Assembly (NCBI GenBank): GCA_040507035.1
Contig: JBEVVR010000103.1
Span: 38,003 to 102,002, forward strand
DNA from: Thiodiazotropha sp040507035
GTDB taxonomy: Bacteria; Pseudomonadota; Gammaproteobacteria; Chromatiales; Chromatiaceae
Reading direction: 5' to 3'
DNA length: 64,000 nt
In this document: piece after piece, positions 18,532-27,115 of the stretch
How the letters are laid out: the number at the start of each line of letters is the position of its first letter
Numbering within the stretch: the first letter of the stretch is position 1
The notes under the pieces: generated by a model
What the model saw: the letters and a program-made list of their open reading frames with translations, nothing else
What the model was told of the DNA's origin: nothing
The model's database searches: none
Position numbers and translations under genes: made by a program

Positions 18532-19260
18532 ATGGAAGAAAATGAGATTTTACTGGGCGTCAACATCGATCACGTTGCCACCTTGCGCCAGGCACGGGGA
18601 ACCCGTTATCCGGATCCGGTCCAATCAGCCCTGGTTGCCGAACAAGCGGGTGCTGATGCCATCACCCTGCATTTGAGAGAGGATCGTAGACACATCCAGG
18701 ACAGGGATGTTGAGATCTTGAGTGGCATGTTGCAATCCCGAATGAATCTCGAGATGGCGGCAACTTCAGAGATGGCAGCCATAGCAACACGCTTCAGGCC
18801 TCACGACTGCTGCCTGGTGCCGGAAAAACGTGAAGAGCTGACCACCGAGGGTGGGTTGGATGTGGCAGGCAACCTGGATTATATGACCGATTATTGCAGC
18901 GAGCTTATCGATGCCGGGATTCGTGTTTCACTCTTTATCGATGCGGATGCCAAACAGTTGGAGGCTGCCAAGGAGACAGGCGCTCCAGTGGTTGAAATTC
19001 ATACCGGTCACTATGCGGATGCAATGTCGCAACGAGCCAGACATACCGAACTGGAACGGATTATCAATGCCGTTGACTATGGAAACAGTCTGGGATTGCA
19101 AGTCAATGCGGGGCATGGTCTTGACTATCACAATGTAAAGCAGATAGTTGCCATAGCAGGGATCAGGGAGCTGAATATCGGACACGCCATAATTTGCCGC
19201 GCCGTTTTTTCCGGTCTCGACCGTGCAGTTAGGGATATGAAGGCGCTGTGCCGTATCTAG
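18532..19260 (+). CDS. pdxJ: Pyridoxine 5'-phosphate synthase PdxJ
   Basis: PdxJ condenses 1-deoxyxylulose 5-phosphate with 3-amino-1-hydroxyacetone phosphate to form pyridoxine phosphate. The 242-residue product shows LLGVNIDHVATLRQARGTRY, the catalytic-site stretch ITLHLREDRRHIQD, VPEKREELTTEGGLDV and NIGHAIICRAVF, all typical of the TIM-barrel PdxJ family. It lies after recO as in many gammaproteobacteria. acpS, its frequent partner, is missing; a CBS protein is convergent instead. Confidence 0.97.
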   Translation: MEENEILLGVNIDHVATLRQARGTRYPDPVQSALVAEQAGADAITLHLREDRRHIQDRDVEILSGMLQSRMNLEMAATSEMAAIATRFRPHDCCLVPEKREELTTEGGLDVAGNLDYMTDYCSELIDAGIRVSLFIDADAKQLEAAKETGAPVVEIHTGHYADAMSQRARHTELERIINAVDYGNSLGLQVNAGHGLDYHNVKQIVAIAGIRELNIGHAIICRAVFSGLDRAVRDMKALCRI

Positions 19261-19277
19261 AGTGGGGTGCCAGACGA

Positions 19278-19706
19278 TCAACCATTTATGTAGCTGACCA
19301 GCTGCTCTATGACGAACTGCTGCTCTTCAATGATCGCTTTTACCAGATCTCCGATTGAGATGATCCCAATAAGCTCATTGTCCTTCATCACAGGGAGGTG
19401 ACGGATGCGCTTATCCGTCATGATTGCCATGCACTCTTCAACAGTCTGATCAGGGTTGACGACAATCACCTGGCTGGTGATGATCTCTTGCACTCGGGTA
19501 TCCTTTGAAGTACGCCCTTTGAGGATGACGTTGCGGGCGTAGTCGCGTTCTGAGAAGAGCCCGACGATTTTAGCGTTCTCCTGCACAACCAGCGAGCCAA
19601 TGCCTTTTTCAGCCATGATTTTCAGCGCCTCGAAAACCGATACACTGCTATCGATGGTTGCGACGTCATATCCCTTGCGCTGTAAGAGCTGATTGACCGT
19701 TTGCAT
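19278..19706 (-). CDS. Tandem CBS-domain protein
   Basis: A 142-residue protein consists of two CBS domains (about 10-65 and 75-135; ALKIMAEKGIGSLVV and CMAIMTDKRIRHLPVM). Stand-alone CBS pairs bind adenine nucleotides and often act as regulators, but no target can be named. A near-perfect ribosome site (AGAGGAGGTAACAG) precedes ATG 19706. It is convergent with pdxJ. Confidence 0.92.
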   Translation of the reverse strand: MQTVNQLLQRKGYDVATIDSSVSVFEALKIMAEKGIGSLVVQENAKIVGLFSERDYARNVILKGRTSKDTRVQEIITSQVIVVNPDQTVEECMAIMTDKRIRHLPVMKDNELIGIISIGDLVKAIIEEQQFVIEQLVSYING

Positions 19707-20028
19707 CTGTTACCTCCTCTATTTTTTTCTTTGGGTGCGCTGCTGATTGAATCTGGCTGGATTCGATCAGAGCGTGCAACAGTCCACTAGGTGAGTCTCT
19801 CTGACTCTCTGTAAACCCGATATTATCCCAGAGCTCCCATAATCATAGTTCATCAAGACTCTCTTTTTACCCCTCTAACCACCCTTATTGTAACGCTGGC
19901 AGTTCAAATTACCGGATTTCTTGTGATAATCCCAGAAACCGGACTCGATTTGGAATCCTTAGGCCTTCATCCGCGGGCGGGTAATTCAGTGCTGCGTTCA
20001 TTTGAAGAATCAGGGTAAAATTCCATCC
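19707..20028. other. Divergent intergenic region, CBS gene / cysM
   Basis: About 320 bases without a plausible gene. The two genes point outward, so both promoters should lie here. I see no strong hairpin or repeat. The stretch is moderately AT-rich near 19840-19930. Confidence 0.5.
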
Positions 20029-20922
20029 ATGAAATACAAAACCATTGAAGAATTCGTCGGCAATACTCCCTTGGTCAGGCTGCAGCGCCTCCCTGATGAG
20101 AGCAGCAACACCCTGTTAGTAAAGCTGGAGGGAAACAACCCCGCCGGGTCGGTAAAGGACAGGGCGGCCATGAGCATGATCAGTCACGCCGAAAAGCGCG
20201 GCAAGATAAAGCCGGGTGATATCTTGATTGAGGCAACCAGTGGAAACACCGGGATTGCTCTGGCTATGGCGGCCGCGATCAAAGGTTATCATTTGATACT
20301 GGTGATGCCAGAACACATGAGCCTCGAGCGGCGGGCAGTGATGAAGGCGTTCGGCGCCGAACTGCTGCTGACTCCAAAAGAGGGGAGTATGGAGGCCGCC
20401 ATCGACAAGGCCAGAGAGCTGGAGGCGGCTGGAAGGGGATTGATTTTGGATCAATTTTCCAATCAGGATAATCCCCAAGCCCACATCGAGGGCACTGGGC
20501 CGGAGATCTGGCGGGATACCGAAGGCGAAGTGACGCACTTCGTCAGTTCCATGGGAACCACAGGTACCATCATGGGGACCTCCAGTTATCTGAAAAAGCA
20601 GAACCCACAAATTGAGATTGTCGGTGTACAGCCCATGGAGGGCTCGAATATCCCCGGGATTCGCCGCTGGCCCGAGGCATATCTGCCAAAGATCTACGAT
20701 CCATCCAAGGTCGATCGCATAATCGATATCTCTCAACAGGAGGCGGAAGAGACCACACGACAGCTGGCCGCCAGAGAGGGGATCTTCGCCGGCATCTCCT
20801 CCGGGGGGGCGGTGGCCGCGGCGCTGAAGCTCTCGCGTAGTGTTGAAGATGCCGTCATCGTCTCTATCATTTGCGACAGAGGTGACCGCTACCTATCCAC
20901 CGACGTCTTTCCCGCCGTCTGA
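20029..20922 (+). CDS. cysM: Cysteine synthase B (CysM)
   Basis: A PLP-dependent enzyme that makes cysteine, or S-sulfocysteine, from O-acetylserine and sulfide or thiosulfate. The PLP lysine is Lys43 in NNPAGSVKDRAA. The acetylserine-binding motif TSGNTGIALAMAAAIKGY and the glycine loop SSMGTTGTIMGTS are present, and the substrate contact ISSGGAVAAAL near the end is of CysM type. ATG 20029 is chosen; a TTG at 20002 would add nine non-conserved residues. The gene is two bases upstream of rlmD, so the two form an operon. Confidence 0.94.
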   Translation: MKYKTIEEFVGNTPLVRLQRLPDESSNTLLVKLEGNNPAGSVKDRAAMSMISHAEKRGKIKPGDILIEATSGNTGIALAMAAAIKGYHLILVMPEHMSLERRAVMKAFGAELLLTPKEGSMEAAIDKARELEAAGRGLILDQFSNQDNPQAHIEGTGPEIWRDTEGEVTHFVSSMGTTGTIMGTSSYLKKQNPQIEIVGVQPMEGSNIPGIRRWPEAYLPKIYDPSKVDRIIDISQQEAEETTRQLAAREGIFAGISSGGAVAAALKLSRSVEDAVIVSIICDRGDRYLSTDVFPAV

Positions 20923-20923
20923 C

Positions 20924-22258
20924 ATGGGACGCAGACGCAGACGAAAGCCGCTCCCTGCAGAGCCGGTTGAGGCCGAAATTGAATCTCTGACCCAGGATGG
21001 AAAGGGGGTGACCCATATCGAGGGTAAGGCGACATTCGTTTATGGCTCACTGCCCGGTGAACAGGTGCGCTTCCTCTATACCGGCCGCAAGCGCAGCTAC
21101 GATGAGGGCAGGGTGGTCGAGGTTCTAACCCCCTCGGCACAGCGCGTCGAGCCACGCTGCTCCCAATTCGGTATCTGTGGCGGATGCAGCCTGCAACATC
21201 AAAAACCCGAAGCTCAGGTTGCCAGTAAACAACAGGCGCTGCTGGATGCCTTGAAGCACATAGGCAAAGTAGTACCCGGCACGATTCTCCCGCCGCTGGT
21301 TGGTGAATCGGTCTGGGGCTATCGACGTAAGGCCCGGCTCGGGGTCCGTTATGTGCCAAAGAAAGGCGGAACTTTGGTCGGCTTTCGTGAAAGAGGCTCA
21401 TCCTTCGTTGCCGATATCGATCGATGTCACATACTCCACCCCAAGGTAGGCGATCTGTTACCGGCGTTGAGCGCACTGATCGATCAGCTTTCGATCCGCG
21501 ATCAAATTCCACAGATCGAGATGGCGATGGGGGATGACGACTGTATTCTTATTTTCCGCATGCTCTCGCCACCCTCCGAGGAGGACCTGATGAAGCTTGC
21601 GGTTTTTGCTCCCCGGCATGAGCTGGCCATCTATCTTCAAGAAGGGGGACCGGAAACCATTCGGCCGTTGGATTTTGCAGCCAACCCCCTCAGCTATTCG
21701 TTGCCGGAATTCGATCTTCGGTTTGATTTTCTGCCCAACGACTTTACCCAGGTCAATAGTGAAATCAATCGCAAGATGGTCGCTCGGGCTATCTCGCTGC
21801 TTGAGCTGGAGGCAGACGACAGGGTGTTGGATCTGTTTTGCGGATTGGGCAATTTCACCCTGCCGCTGGCACGGACCGCGGCTCATGTCACAGGCGTCGA
21901 GGGTGATAGCGGGCTGGTTGCCCGTGCCAGGGAGAATGCCTTGCGTAACGCAATCGACAATGTGTCGTTCTATACCGCCAATCTCTATGAGACCTTGGAG
22001 AATGAACCCTGGCTCTTGCAAAGCTTCAACAAGGTATTGCTCGATCCGCCTCGAAGTGGTGCCCAAGAGGTACTGGAACATCTGCCTAAACTGGGTGTGG
22101 AGCGTATTGTCTATGTCTCCTGCTACCCGGGAACCCTGGCGCGGGATGCCGGTATACTGGTAACTGAATATGGCTACCGACTGTTGAGCACGGGGGTCAT
22201 GGATATGTTTCCACACACCGCCCACGTCGAGTCCATTGCGCTGTTTGAGCGGCGTTGA
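20924..22258 (+). CDS. rlmD: 23S rRNA (uracil(1939)-C5)-methyltransferase RlmD
   Basis: RlmD methylates U1939 of 23S rRNA. The 444-residue product has an N-terminal TRAM domain, the iron-sulfur cysteines in CSQFGICGGC plus a later DRCH cysteine, the SAM-binding motif LDLFCGLGNFTLPLA and the catalytic stretch YVSCYPGTLARD. The start at 20924 gives the basic MGRRRRRKP N-terminus. The longer frame from 20840 overlaps cysM and is rejected. Confidence 0.96.
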   Translation: MGRRRRRKPLPAEPVEAEIESLTQDGKGVTHIEGKATFVYGSLPGEQVRFLYTGRKRSYDEGRVVEVLTPSAQRVEPRCSQFGICGGCSLQHQKPEAQVASKQQALLDALKHIGKVVPGTILPPLVGESVWGYRRKARLGVRYVPKKGGTLVGFRERGSSFVADIDRCHILHPKVGDLLPALSALIDQLSIRDQIPQIEMAMGDDDCILIFRMLSPPSEEDLMKLAVFAPRHELAIYLQEGGPETIRPLDFAANPLSYSLPEFDLRFDFLPNDFTQVNSEINRKMVARAISLLELEADDRVLDLFCGLGNFTLPLARTAAHVTGVEGDSGLVARARENALRNAIDNVSFYTANLYETLENEPWLLQSFNKVLLDPPRSGAQEVLEHLPKLGVERIVYVSCYPGTLARDAGILVTEYGYRLLSTGVMDMFPHTAHVESIALFERR

Positions 22259-22291
22259 TCAACGCCAAGATCAGTGACAGGTAAATAATAA

Positions 22292-22759
22292 ATGGCATTA
22301 GAAATAGAACGTAAATATCTAGTAATTAATGAAAAATGGCGTGATAGCATTATCAAGGAATCGGTCATGAAGCAGGGTTATCTAGCGAGTCAGCCCAATG
22401 CCACTGTGCGTGTGCGAATCTCCGGCAGTGAGGCCCGACTGACCATAAAGGGGAGCAGCAGGGGTATCAGCAGAAGTGAGTTTGAATACCCCATCCCCCT
22501 TGAGGATGCACAGCAGCTACTGGATAACCATATCTCGGGGGCATTGATCGAAAAGGTGCGTTATCGAGTGCAGTGCGGAGCCCATGTCTGGGATCTCGAT
22601 GTCTTTGATGGCGCCAATCGCGGCCTGGTTGTCGCCGAGGTGGAGCTGGGTTCGGAGGATGAGGCATTTCTTGTCCCCGAATGGGCCGGTGAGGAGGTCT
22701 CCATGGATAGCCGCTACTACAACGCAAATCTGGTTTCTCATCCCTATTGTGATTGGTAA
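22292..22759 (+). CDS. CYTH-domain protein
   Basis: A 155-residue protein starts ALEIERKYLV, carrying the ExExK motif of CYTH triphosphate-tunnel enzymes. Alternating charged residues in tunnel strands follow (RVRISGSEARLTIKG, EFEYPI, RYRV, LDVFDGANRGLVVAEVEL). Bacterial CYTH proteins are usually inorganic triphosphatases; some are class IV adenylate cyclases. It lies 10 bases before the binding-protein gene. The substrate cannot be fixed from sequence. Confidence 0.88.
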   Translation: MALEIERKYLVINEKWRDSIIKESVMKQGYLASQPNATVRVRISGSEARLTIKGSSRGISRSEFEYPIPLEDAQQLLDNHISGALIEKVRYRVQCGAHVWDLDVFDGANRGLVVAEVELGSEDEAFLVPEWAGEEVSMDSRYYNANLVSHPYCDW

Positions 22760-22769
22760 GGAAACGGTT

Positions 22770-24278
22770 GTGGGATGGCGTCAGCTTTCACTCCTGTTGC
22801 TTGTCCCTCTCTTCACGCTTGCCTGTTCCCCGGCAGATGAAAAAACCGCTATTCGCATGGGCCTGGCTTCAGCGCCTATAAACCTCGATCCCCGCTACGC
22901 CACCGATGCCACATCGGAGCGCATTAACAGACTCCTCTACCAGCGCCTGGTGGCGCTAGATGAGCGCAGCATGCCAATTCCCGAGATTGCCGACTGGCAA
23001 TCCCTGTCGCCAAGCCACTACCGTCTTCGTCTCAACCAAAAAACGGGTCATTTCTCCCACGGACCGAGACTGGATGCAGACGACGTCATTGCGACCTATG
23101 AATATGTTTTGGATCCGGACAGGGCGTCACCGAAACGCTCAGGCATCGTGATGATCAAGCAGGTCGTCAAGGTGGATGACAACACCATCGACTTTAGGCT
23201 GACCCGAGCAGATCCCCTTTTTCCCGCCTATCTGACCCTGGATATTCTGCCCGCGGAGTTGATCGATACAGATCACGACTTCTCTCGCAGTCCCGCGGGT
23301 AGCGGCCCTTTCACTTTTGAGGCTTGGCCACAGCCCGGAAAATTGGTGTTAAAGAGGAGAGGTGACAATCGCAGCTTCGAGTTTGTAGAAGTCAAAAATC
23401 CCACGGTGAGGGTATTGAAGCTGCTGCGCGGGGAGATCGATATGTTGCAGAACGATATCTCACCGGAACTGATTGTTCATCTTCAATCCCAACCGGGTAT
23501 AGAAGTCGAGCGTCGCGACGGCAGCAATTTCACCTATATCGGCTTTAATCTTAAGGATCCCCACACAGCAAAGCCAAAAGTGCGAAGAGCCATCGCCCAT
23601 GCCATCGATCGAGGGGCCATCATCCGTTATCTGATGCACGGTGCGGCACGTCAGGCTGAGGCCCTGTTGCCCCCTGAACACTGGGCGGGCGCAAACTCGC
23701 TGGAACCTTATGCCTACGATCCGCAGCAGGCGGTCTCGTTGTTGAGAGAAGCCGGTTACGATAGCGCCAATCCGTTGCGGCTTGTCTATAAGACCTCAAG
23801 CGACCCCTATCGAATAAGGCTTGCCACAGTCATCCAGAGTCAGCTCAAGGCGGTGGGTATAGAGGTTGAATTGCGCAGCTATGATTGGGGAACTTTTTTC
23901 GGTGATATCAAGGCGGGCAACTTCCAGCTCTACAGCCTGAGTTGGGTAGGCATTCGCACACCCGATATTTTCCGTTATGTCTTCGCCAGTGACTCGCTGC
24001 CGCCATCGGGCGCCAATCGGGGACGCTATGTCAGCGATGCAGTGGATCGTTTGTTGAAGCAGGTCGAAAGCGCCGACTCCCTGCAAGGCCAAGGGGAGCT
24101 CTATCGCCGTATCCAGCAACACCTCCACCAGGATCTACCCTACCTGCCACTCTGGTATGAGGGACAGGTGGTAGCAGCTGATGCCAGGATCAGCGGCTAT
24201 AGATTGATGCGGGATGGGAACTATGATGGTCTGGGAGAGATAACCGATCGCCGGCAACAGGGAACGGGAGATGGCTAA
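22770..24278 (+). CDS. Peptide-type ABC transporter substrate-binding lipoprotein
   Basis: A 502-residue solute-binding protein of family 5 (OppA/DppA). The preferred start is GTG 22770, behind TAAGGA. It yields a lipoprotein signal peptide ending in the lipobox FTLAC, so the protein is lipid anchored. Typical family stretches are SERINRLLYQRLVALDE, DADDVIATYEYVLDP, GSGPFTFEAW, NFTYIGFNL and RRAIAHAIDRGAII. The longer frame starting at 22584 lies inside the CYTH gene and is rejected. Two permease genes follow, with an L,D-transpeptidase between. The substrate is probably a peptide; murein peptide is a guess from context. Confidence 0.92.
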   Translation: MGWRQLSLLLLVPLFTLACSPADEKTAIRMGLASAPINLDPRYATDATSERINRLLYQRLVALDERSMPIPEIADWQSLSPSHYRLRLNQKTGHFSHGPRLDADDVIATYEYVLDPDRASPKRSGIVMIKQVVKVDDNTIDFRLTRADPLFPAYLTLDILPAELIDTDHDFSRSPAGSGPFTFEAWPQPGKLVLKRRGDNRSFEFVEVKNPTVRVLKLLRGEIDMLQNDISPELIVHLQSQPGIEVERRDGSNFTYIGFNLKDPHTAKPKVRRAIAHAIDRGAIIRYLMHGAARQAEALLPPEHWAGANSLEPYAYDPQQAVSLLREAGYDSANPLRLVYKTSSDPYRIRLATVIQSQLKAVGIEVELRSYDWGTFFGDIKAGNFQLYSLSWVGIRTPDIFRYVFASDSLPPSGANRGRYVSDAVDRLLKQVESADSLQGQGELYRRIQQHLHQDLPYLPLWYEGQVVAADARISGYRLMRDGNYDGLGEITDRRQQGTGDG

Positions 24279-24756
24279 AGTAGAGTTACTTGTCGAGCTG
24301 TCGAAGCAGCGTCTACTCTGTCGCCAATCAGGTCGGGTGGTAAAAACCTACCCGGTCTCCACTGCGCTAAACGGTCCTGGCGAGGCCTGTGGAAGCGAGT
24401 GCACGCCGAGGGGCAAGCACCGCATCCGGCTGAAGATCGGCAGGGGCTGCGAGGAGAACGCGGTGTTCGTGGCCCGGCGCCCCACGGGTGAGATCTATAA
24501 CCGCGAGCTGGCGGCCTCTGCGCCGCAACGGGATTGGATCCTGACCCGAATTCTCTGGTTGAGCGGCGTCGAGAGGGGTAAGAACAGGGGAGGGGATGTG
24601 GATAGTCTGCGCCGTTTCATCTATATCCACGGTACCCCGGATAGCGAACCCATGGGGAAAGCCGCCTCCCATGGTTGTATCCGCATGCGAAACCGGGATC
24701 TGATCGATCTCTTCGAACGGGTTGAGAAGGGCACGCTGGTGGAGATAGTCGAGTAG
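24271..24756 (+). CDS. L,D-transpeptidase (YkuD) domain protein
   Basis: A 161-residue protein made almost entirely of a YkuD domain. The active-site block is H120-G-T-P followed by SHGCIRMRNRDLIDL with His134 and Cys136. Such enzymes cross-link peptidoglycan or attach proteins to it. It has no obvious signal peptide, and the N-terminus (AKVELLVELSKQRLLC) goes straight into the domain. It overlaps the binding-protein gene upstream by eight bases and the permease downstream by one base, so it is part of that operon. Periplasmic location is expected of the family but not shown here. Confidence 0.9.
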   Translation: MAKVELLVELSKQRLLCRQSGRVVKTYPVSTALNGPGEACGSECTPRGKHRIRLKIGRGCEENAVFVARRPTGEIYNRELAASAPQRDWILTRILWLSGVERGKNRGGDVDSLRRFIYIHGTPDSEPMGKAASHGCIRMRNRDLIDLFERVEKGTLVEIVE

Positions 24757-25685
24757 TGGGCGGGTTCCTTTTGTCCAGACTCTTGAGTGCCCTGGTTGTG
24801 GTCATTGGCGTCGTCTGCCTGGTCTTCATGCTTATCCATCTGGTTCCGGGAGACCCGGTGGAGGTGATGCTTGGCGAGTCGGCGATGCCTGCAGACCGTG
24901 ATGCGTTGCGGCGTAGCCTGGGGCTTGATCGTCCGTTGGCGGTGCAACTGGCTGAATACCTGAAGGGTGTCGCCGTGTTCGATCTGGGGCGCTCGCTGCA
25001 TGCCGATCAAACCGTGGTTGAACTGCTTGCCGCCCGCATTCCCGCGACCCTGGAACTTGCCTTTGCCGCTCTGATCATCACCCTGTCGATAGCGATTCCA
25101 TTGGGCATAGTTGCTGCCGTCAATCGGGGTCGTTCTGCGGATTGGGGGGCTATGGGTTTCTCTATGCTGGGGATGTCGATCCCCAACTTCTGGCTGGGTC
25201 CGATGCTGATTCTCTGCTTCTCGCTGTGGCTGGGCTGGACACCGGTAAGCGGCAGGGAGGGTGTCGGCAGTCTGATTCTGCCCGCGGTGACCCTGGGTAT
25301 GTCCTTTGCCGCGATTCTGGCAAGAATGGTACGCAGTAGCCTGTTGGAGGTCCTGGGTGAGGATTTCGTGCGCACTGCAAGGGCCAAGGGGTTGGATGAG
25401 AAGCGGGTGATTTGGCGCCATGCCATGGGTAATGCGTGGCTGCCGGTGATCACTCTGGTCGGTCTGCAGCTGGGGGCCCTGCTGGGGGGCGCTGTTGTCA
25501 CCGAGGTGGTGTTCGACTGGCCCGGGATCGGATCCCTGATGATTGAATCGATCCAGAAGCGCGACTATCCGGTCGTTCAGGGCTGTGTGCTTTTCATCAG
25601 CCTTGCCTATGTACTGGTCAATACCCTAACGGATCTTGTCTACGGCCTGGTCGATCCACGGATACGCAGTGGCGGTCGCCGATGA
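24756..25685 (+). CDS. ABC transporter permease, OppB/DppB type
   Basis: A 309-residue inner-membrane permease with six predicted membrane segments. It starts with GTG overlapping the previous stop. The N-terminal FLLSRLLSALVVVIGVVCLV, the loop LVPGDPVEVMLGE and the EAA-type cytoplasmic loop TARAKGLDEKRVIWRHAMGN are characteristic of the first peptide-transporter permease. It pairs with the next gene. No ATPase gene follows. Confidence 0.94.
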   Translation: MGGFLLSRLLSALVVVIGVVCLVFMLIHLVPGDPVEVMLGESAMPADRDALRRSLGLDRPLAVQLAEYLKGVAVFDLGRSLHADQTVVELLAARIPATLELAFAALIITLSIAIPLGIVAAVNRGRSADWGAMGFSMLGMSIPNFWLGPMLILCFSLWLGWTPVSGREGVGSLILPAVTLGMSFAAILARMVRSSLLEVLGEDFVRTARAKGLDEKRVIWRHAMGNAWLPVITLVGLQLGALLGGAVVTEVVFDWPGIGSLMIESIQKRDYPVVQGCVLFISLAYVLVNTLTDLVYGLVDPRIRSGGRR

Positions 25686-26488
25686 TTCGACGCTGGGTAC
25701 CCTATTTGTTGATCTCACTCTGGGGCATTGCGGCTCTGTTCAGCCCCTGGTTCAACGAGATGGCGAAGGTGATCAACCTCGAGAGGATCCTGCAGCCCCC
25801 CGGTCTATCCGGGGTGTTGGGCTACGATGACCTGGGGCGGCCCATGCTGATGCGTCTGCTGGCGGGGGCGCAGACCTCGTTCATTGTCGCGGTCGGTGTG
25901 GTTGGATTCTCGGCCCTGGTGGGGAGTCTGATTGGCCTGATGGCCGGTTATCATGGTGGCTGGCTCGATCTGTTGCTGGTCAGGGTGATCGATATCTTTC
26001 TGGCTTTTCCCGGCATCTTGCTGGCCATCGCCTTGGCGGGTGTCATGGGCCCGGGAATTGACAATTTGATCATCGCACTATCCCTGGTGGGTTGGGTCGG
26101 CTATGCCCGCCTTGCCCGTGGCCAAGTGTTGTCGTTAAAACGCCGAGATCACGTCATGGCGGCTATTGCCCTTGGCAGTTCTCGGACCACGATCCTGAGA
26201 AAGCACCTGTTGCCTCTGTTGATGGCGCCATTGATCGTCGAGGCCACCTTCGGTATGGCCGGGATGGTCATCGCCGAGGCGGGTCTCTCATTTCTGGGCT
26301 TGGGGATTCAGCCTCCCCAGGCATCCTGGGGCAGCATGATTCGTGATGGTGCGGGTTATATGCTGATGGCGCCGCATATGGTGCTGGTGCCGGGAGTGGC
26401 CATTATGCTGGTGGTATTGTCCCTAAATCTGCTTGGTGATCGTCTGCGCGACTATCTCGATATACGTCTGCCCAGGTCGGATTACTGA
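25682..26488 (+). CDS. ABC transporter permease, OppC/DppC type
   Basis: A 268-residue second permease overlapping the first by four bases. It has the OppC_N-type start (IRRWVPYLLISLWGIAALF), a typical LGYDDLGRPMLMRLLAGAQT stretch and the EAA-type loop AAIALGSSRTTILRKHLLP, followed by AEAGLSFLGLGIQPPQASWG. It forms the heterodimeric channel with the upstream permease. The operon ends here without the two ATP-binding subunits, which must be supplied from elsewhere. The 3' end overlaps the convergent FliL-like gene. Confidence 0.94.
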   Translation: MIRRWVPYLLISLWGIAALFSPWFNEMAKVINLERILQPPGLSGVLGYDDLGRPMLMRLLAGAQTSFIVAVGVVGFSALVGSLIGLMAGYHGGWLDLLLVRVIDIFLAFPGILLAIALAGVMGPGIDNLIIALSLVGWVGYARLARGQVLSLKRRDHVMAAIALGSSRTTILRKHLLPLLMAPLIVEATFGMAGMVIAEAGLSFLGLGIQPPQASWGSMIRDGAGYMLMAPHMVLVPGVAIMLVVLSLNLLGDRLRDYLDIRLPRSDY

Positions 26489-26889
26489 ACCAAAAAGGTA
26501 GTGAAAAAGAGGGCCTTCAGTTCATTCTTTCCACTCAACTCCTGCATCAGTTCTGCAATGGTGGAGAGCGCTTTTTTGCGTAACGCCTCTTTACCATTGG
26601 GGGATTTAATATCCATTCCATCCTGTTCCGAAAGCAGAAGCAGCAGCACATGGCGTATCGCCGGTCCATGAATATTGAGTTCTTCAAGGAAGAGATCGTC
26701 ATTCGTCATCAGCTGCACATCACAGCGTATGTATTTGCCCCCACTCGCCAGGTTGGCAACCAGGGAGGGTTTGACTTGATAGTAGCTGATCGTCGGCGGC
26801 GCCGCTTCAGCCTCCTCTTTCTCATCCTCAGCAAGAAGTGGCATGGCAAAGATCACCAACAATCCGAGTAGTAGCTTAAATGAACGCAT
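26482..26889 (-). CDS. FliL-like flagellar basal-body-associated family protein
   Basis: A 135-residue protein begins at ATG 26889, behind AAGGTA; the longer frame to 26997 lacks support. The N-terminal LLLGLLVIFAMPLLA looks like a cleavable signal peptide or short anchor. The remainder has the FliL pattern: YYQVKPSLVANLASGGKYIRC, HGPAIRHVLLLLLS, KEALRKKALSTIAELM and a short C-terminal FFTTFLVQ. No other flagellar gene is present. FliL-like paralogues occur outside flagellar loci, so motility involvement is uncertain. Confidence 0.8.
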   Translation of the reverse strand: MRSFKLLLGLLVIFAMPLLAEDEKEEAEAAPPTISYYQVKPSLVANLASGGKYIRCDVQLMTNDDLFLEELNIHGPAIRHVLLLLLSEQDGMDIKSPNGKEALRKKALSTIAELMQELSGKNELKALFFTTFLVQ

Positions 26890-27115
26890 GTTTTTACCTT
26901 CAACGATGTGGCTGGTTTCCACTCCATCTATGTTTACGGCATACTGAATGAAATATTGAGTGTGCCGGAGCCCAAAACGGGAGAAATGGGACTCCATTTT
27001 TCAATTGTGTTTTTCAGTGGAACCACCAGGATATGCCGATTTTTCGTTTCCTCCAAATGCGACATAATTCAGCTGTAGGCGGCTTTATGTTACATCCTCA
27101 ATACGGAGTGGCGGG

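Noticed and set aside
22251..22266. Perfect 16-bp palindrome at the rlmD stop
   Set aside because: Without loop or T-run it is unlikely to be a terminator, and a single copy gives no operator evidence.
24621..25421. 266-codon minus-strand frame across the transpeptidase and permease genes
   Set aside because: Gln/His/Arg-rich composition of an antisense frame, no ribosome site.
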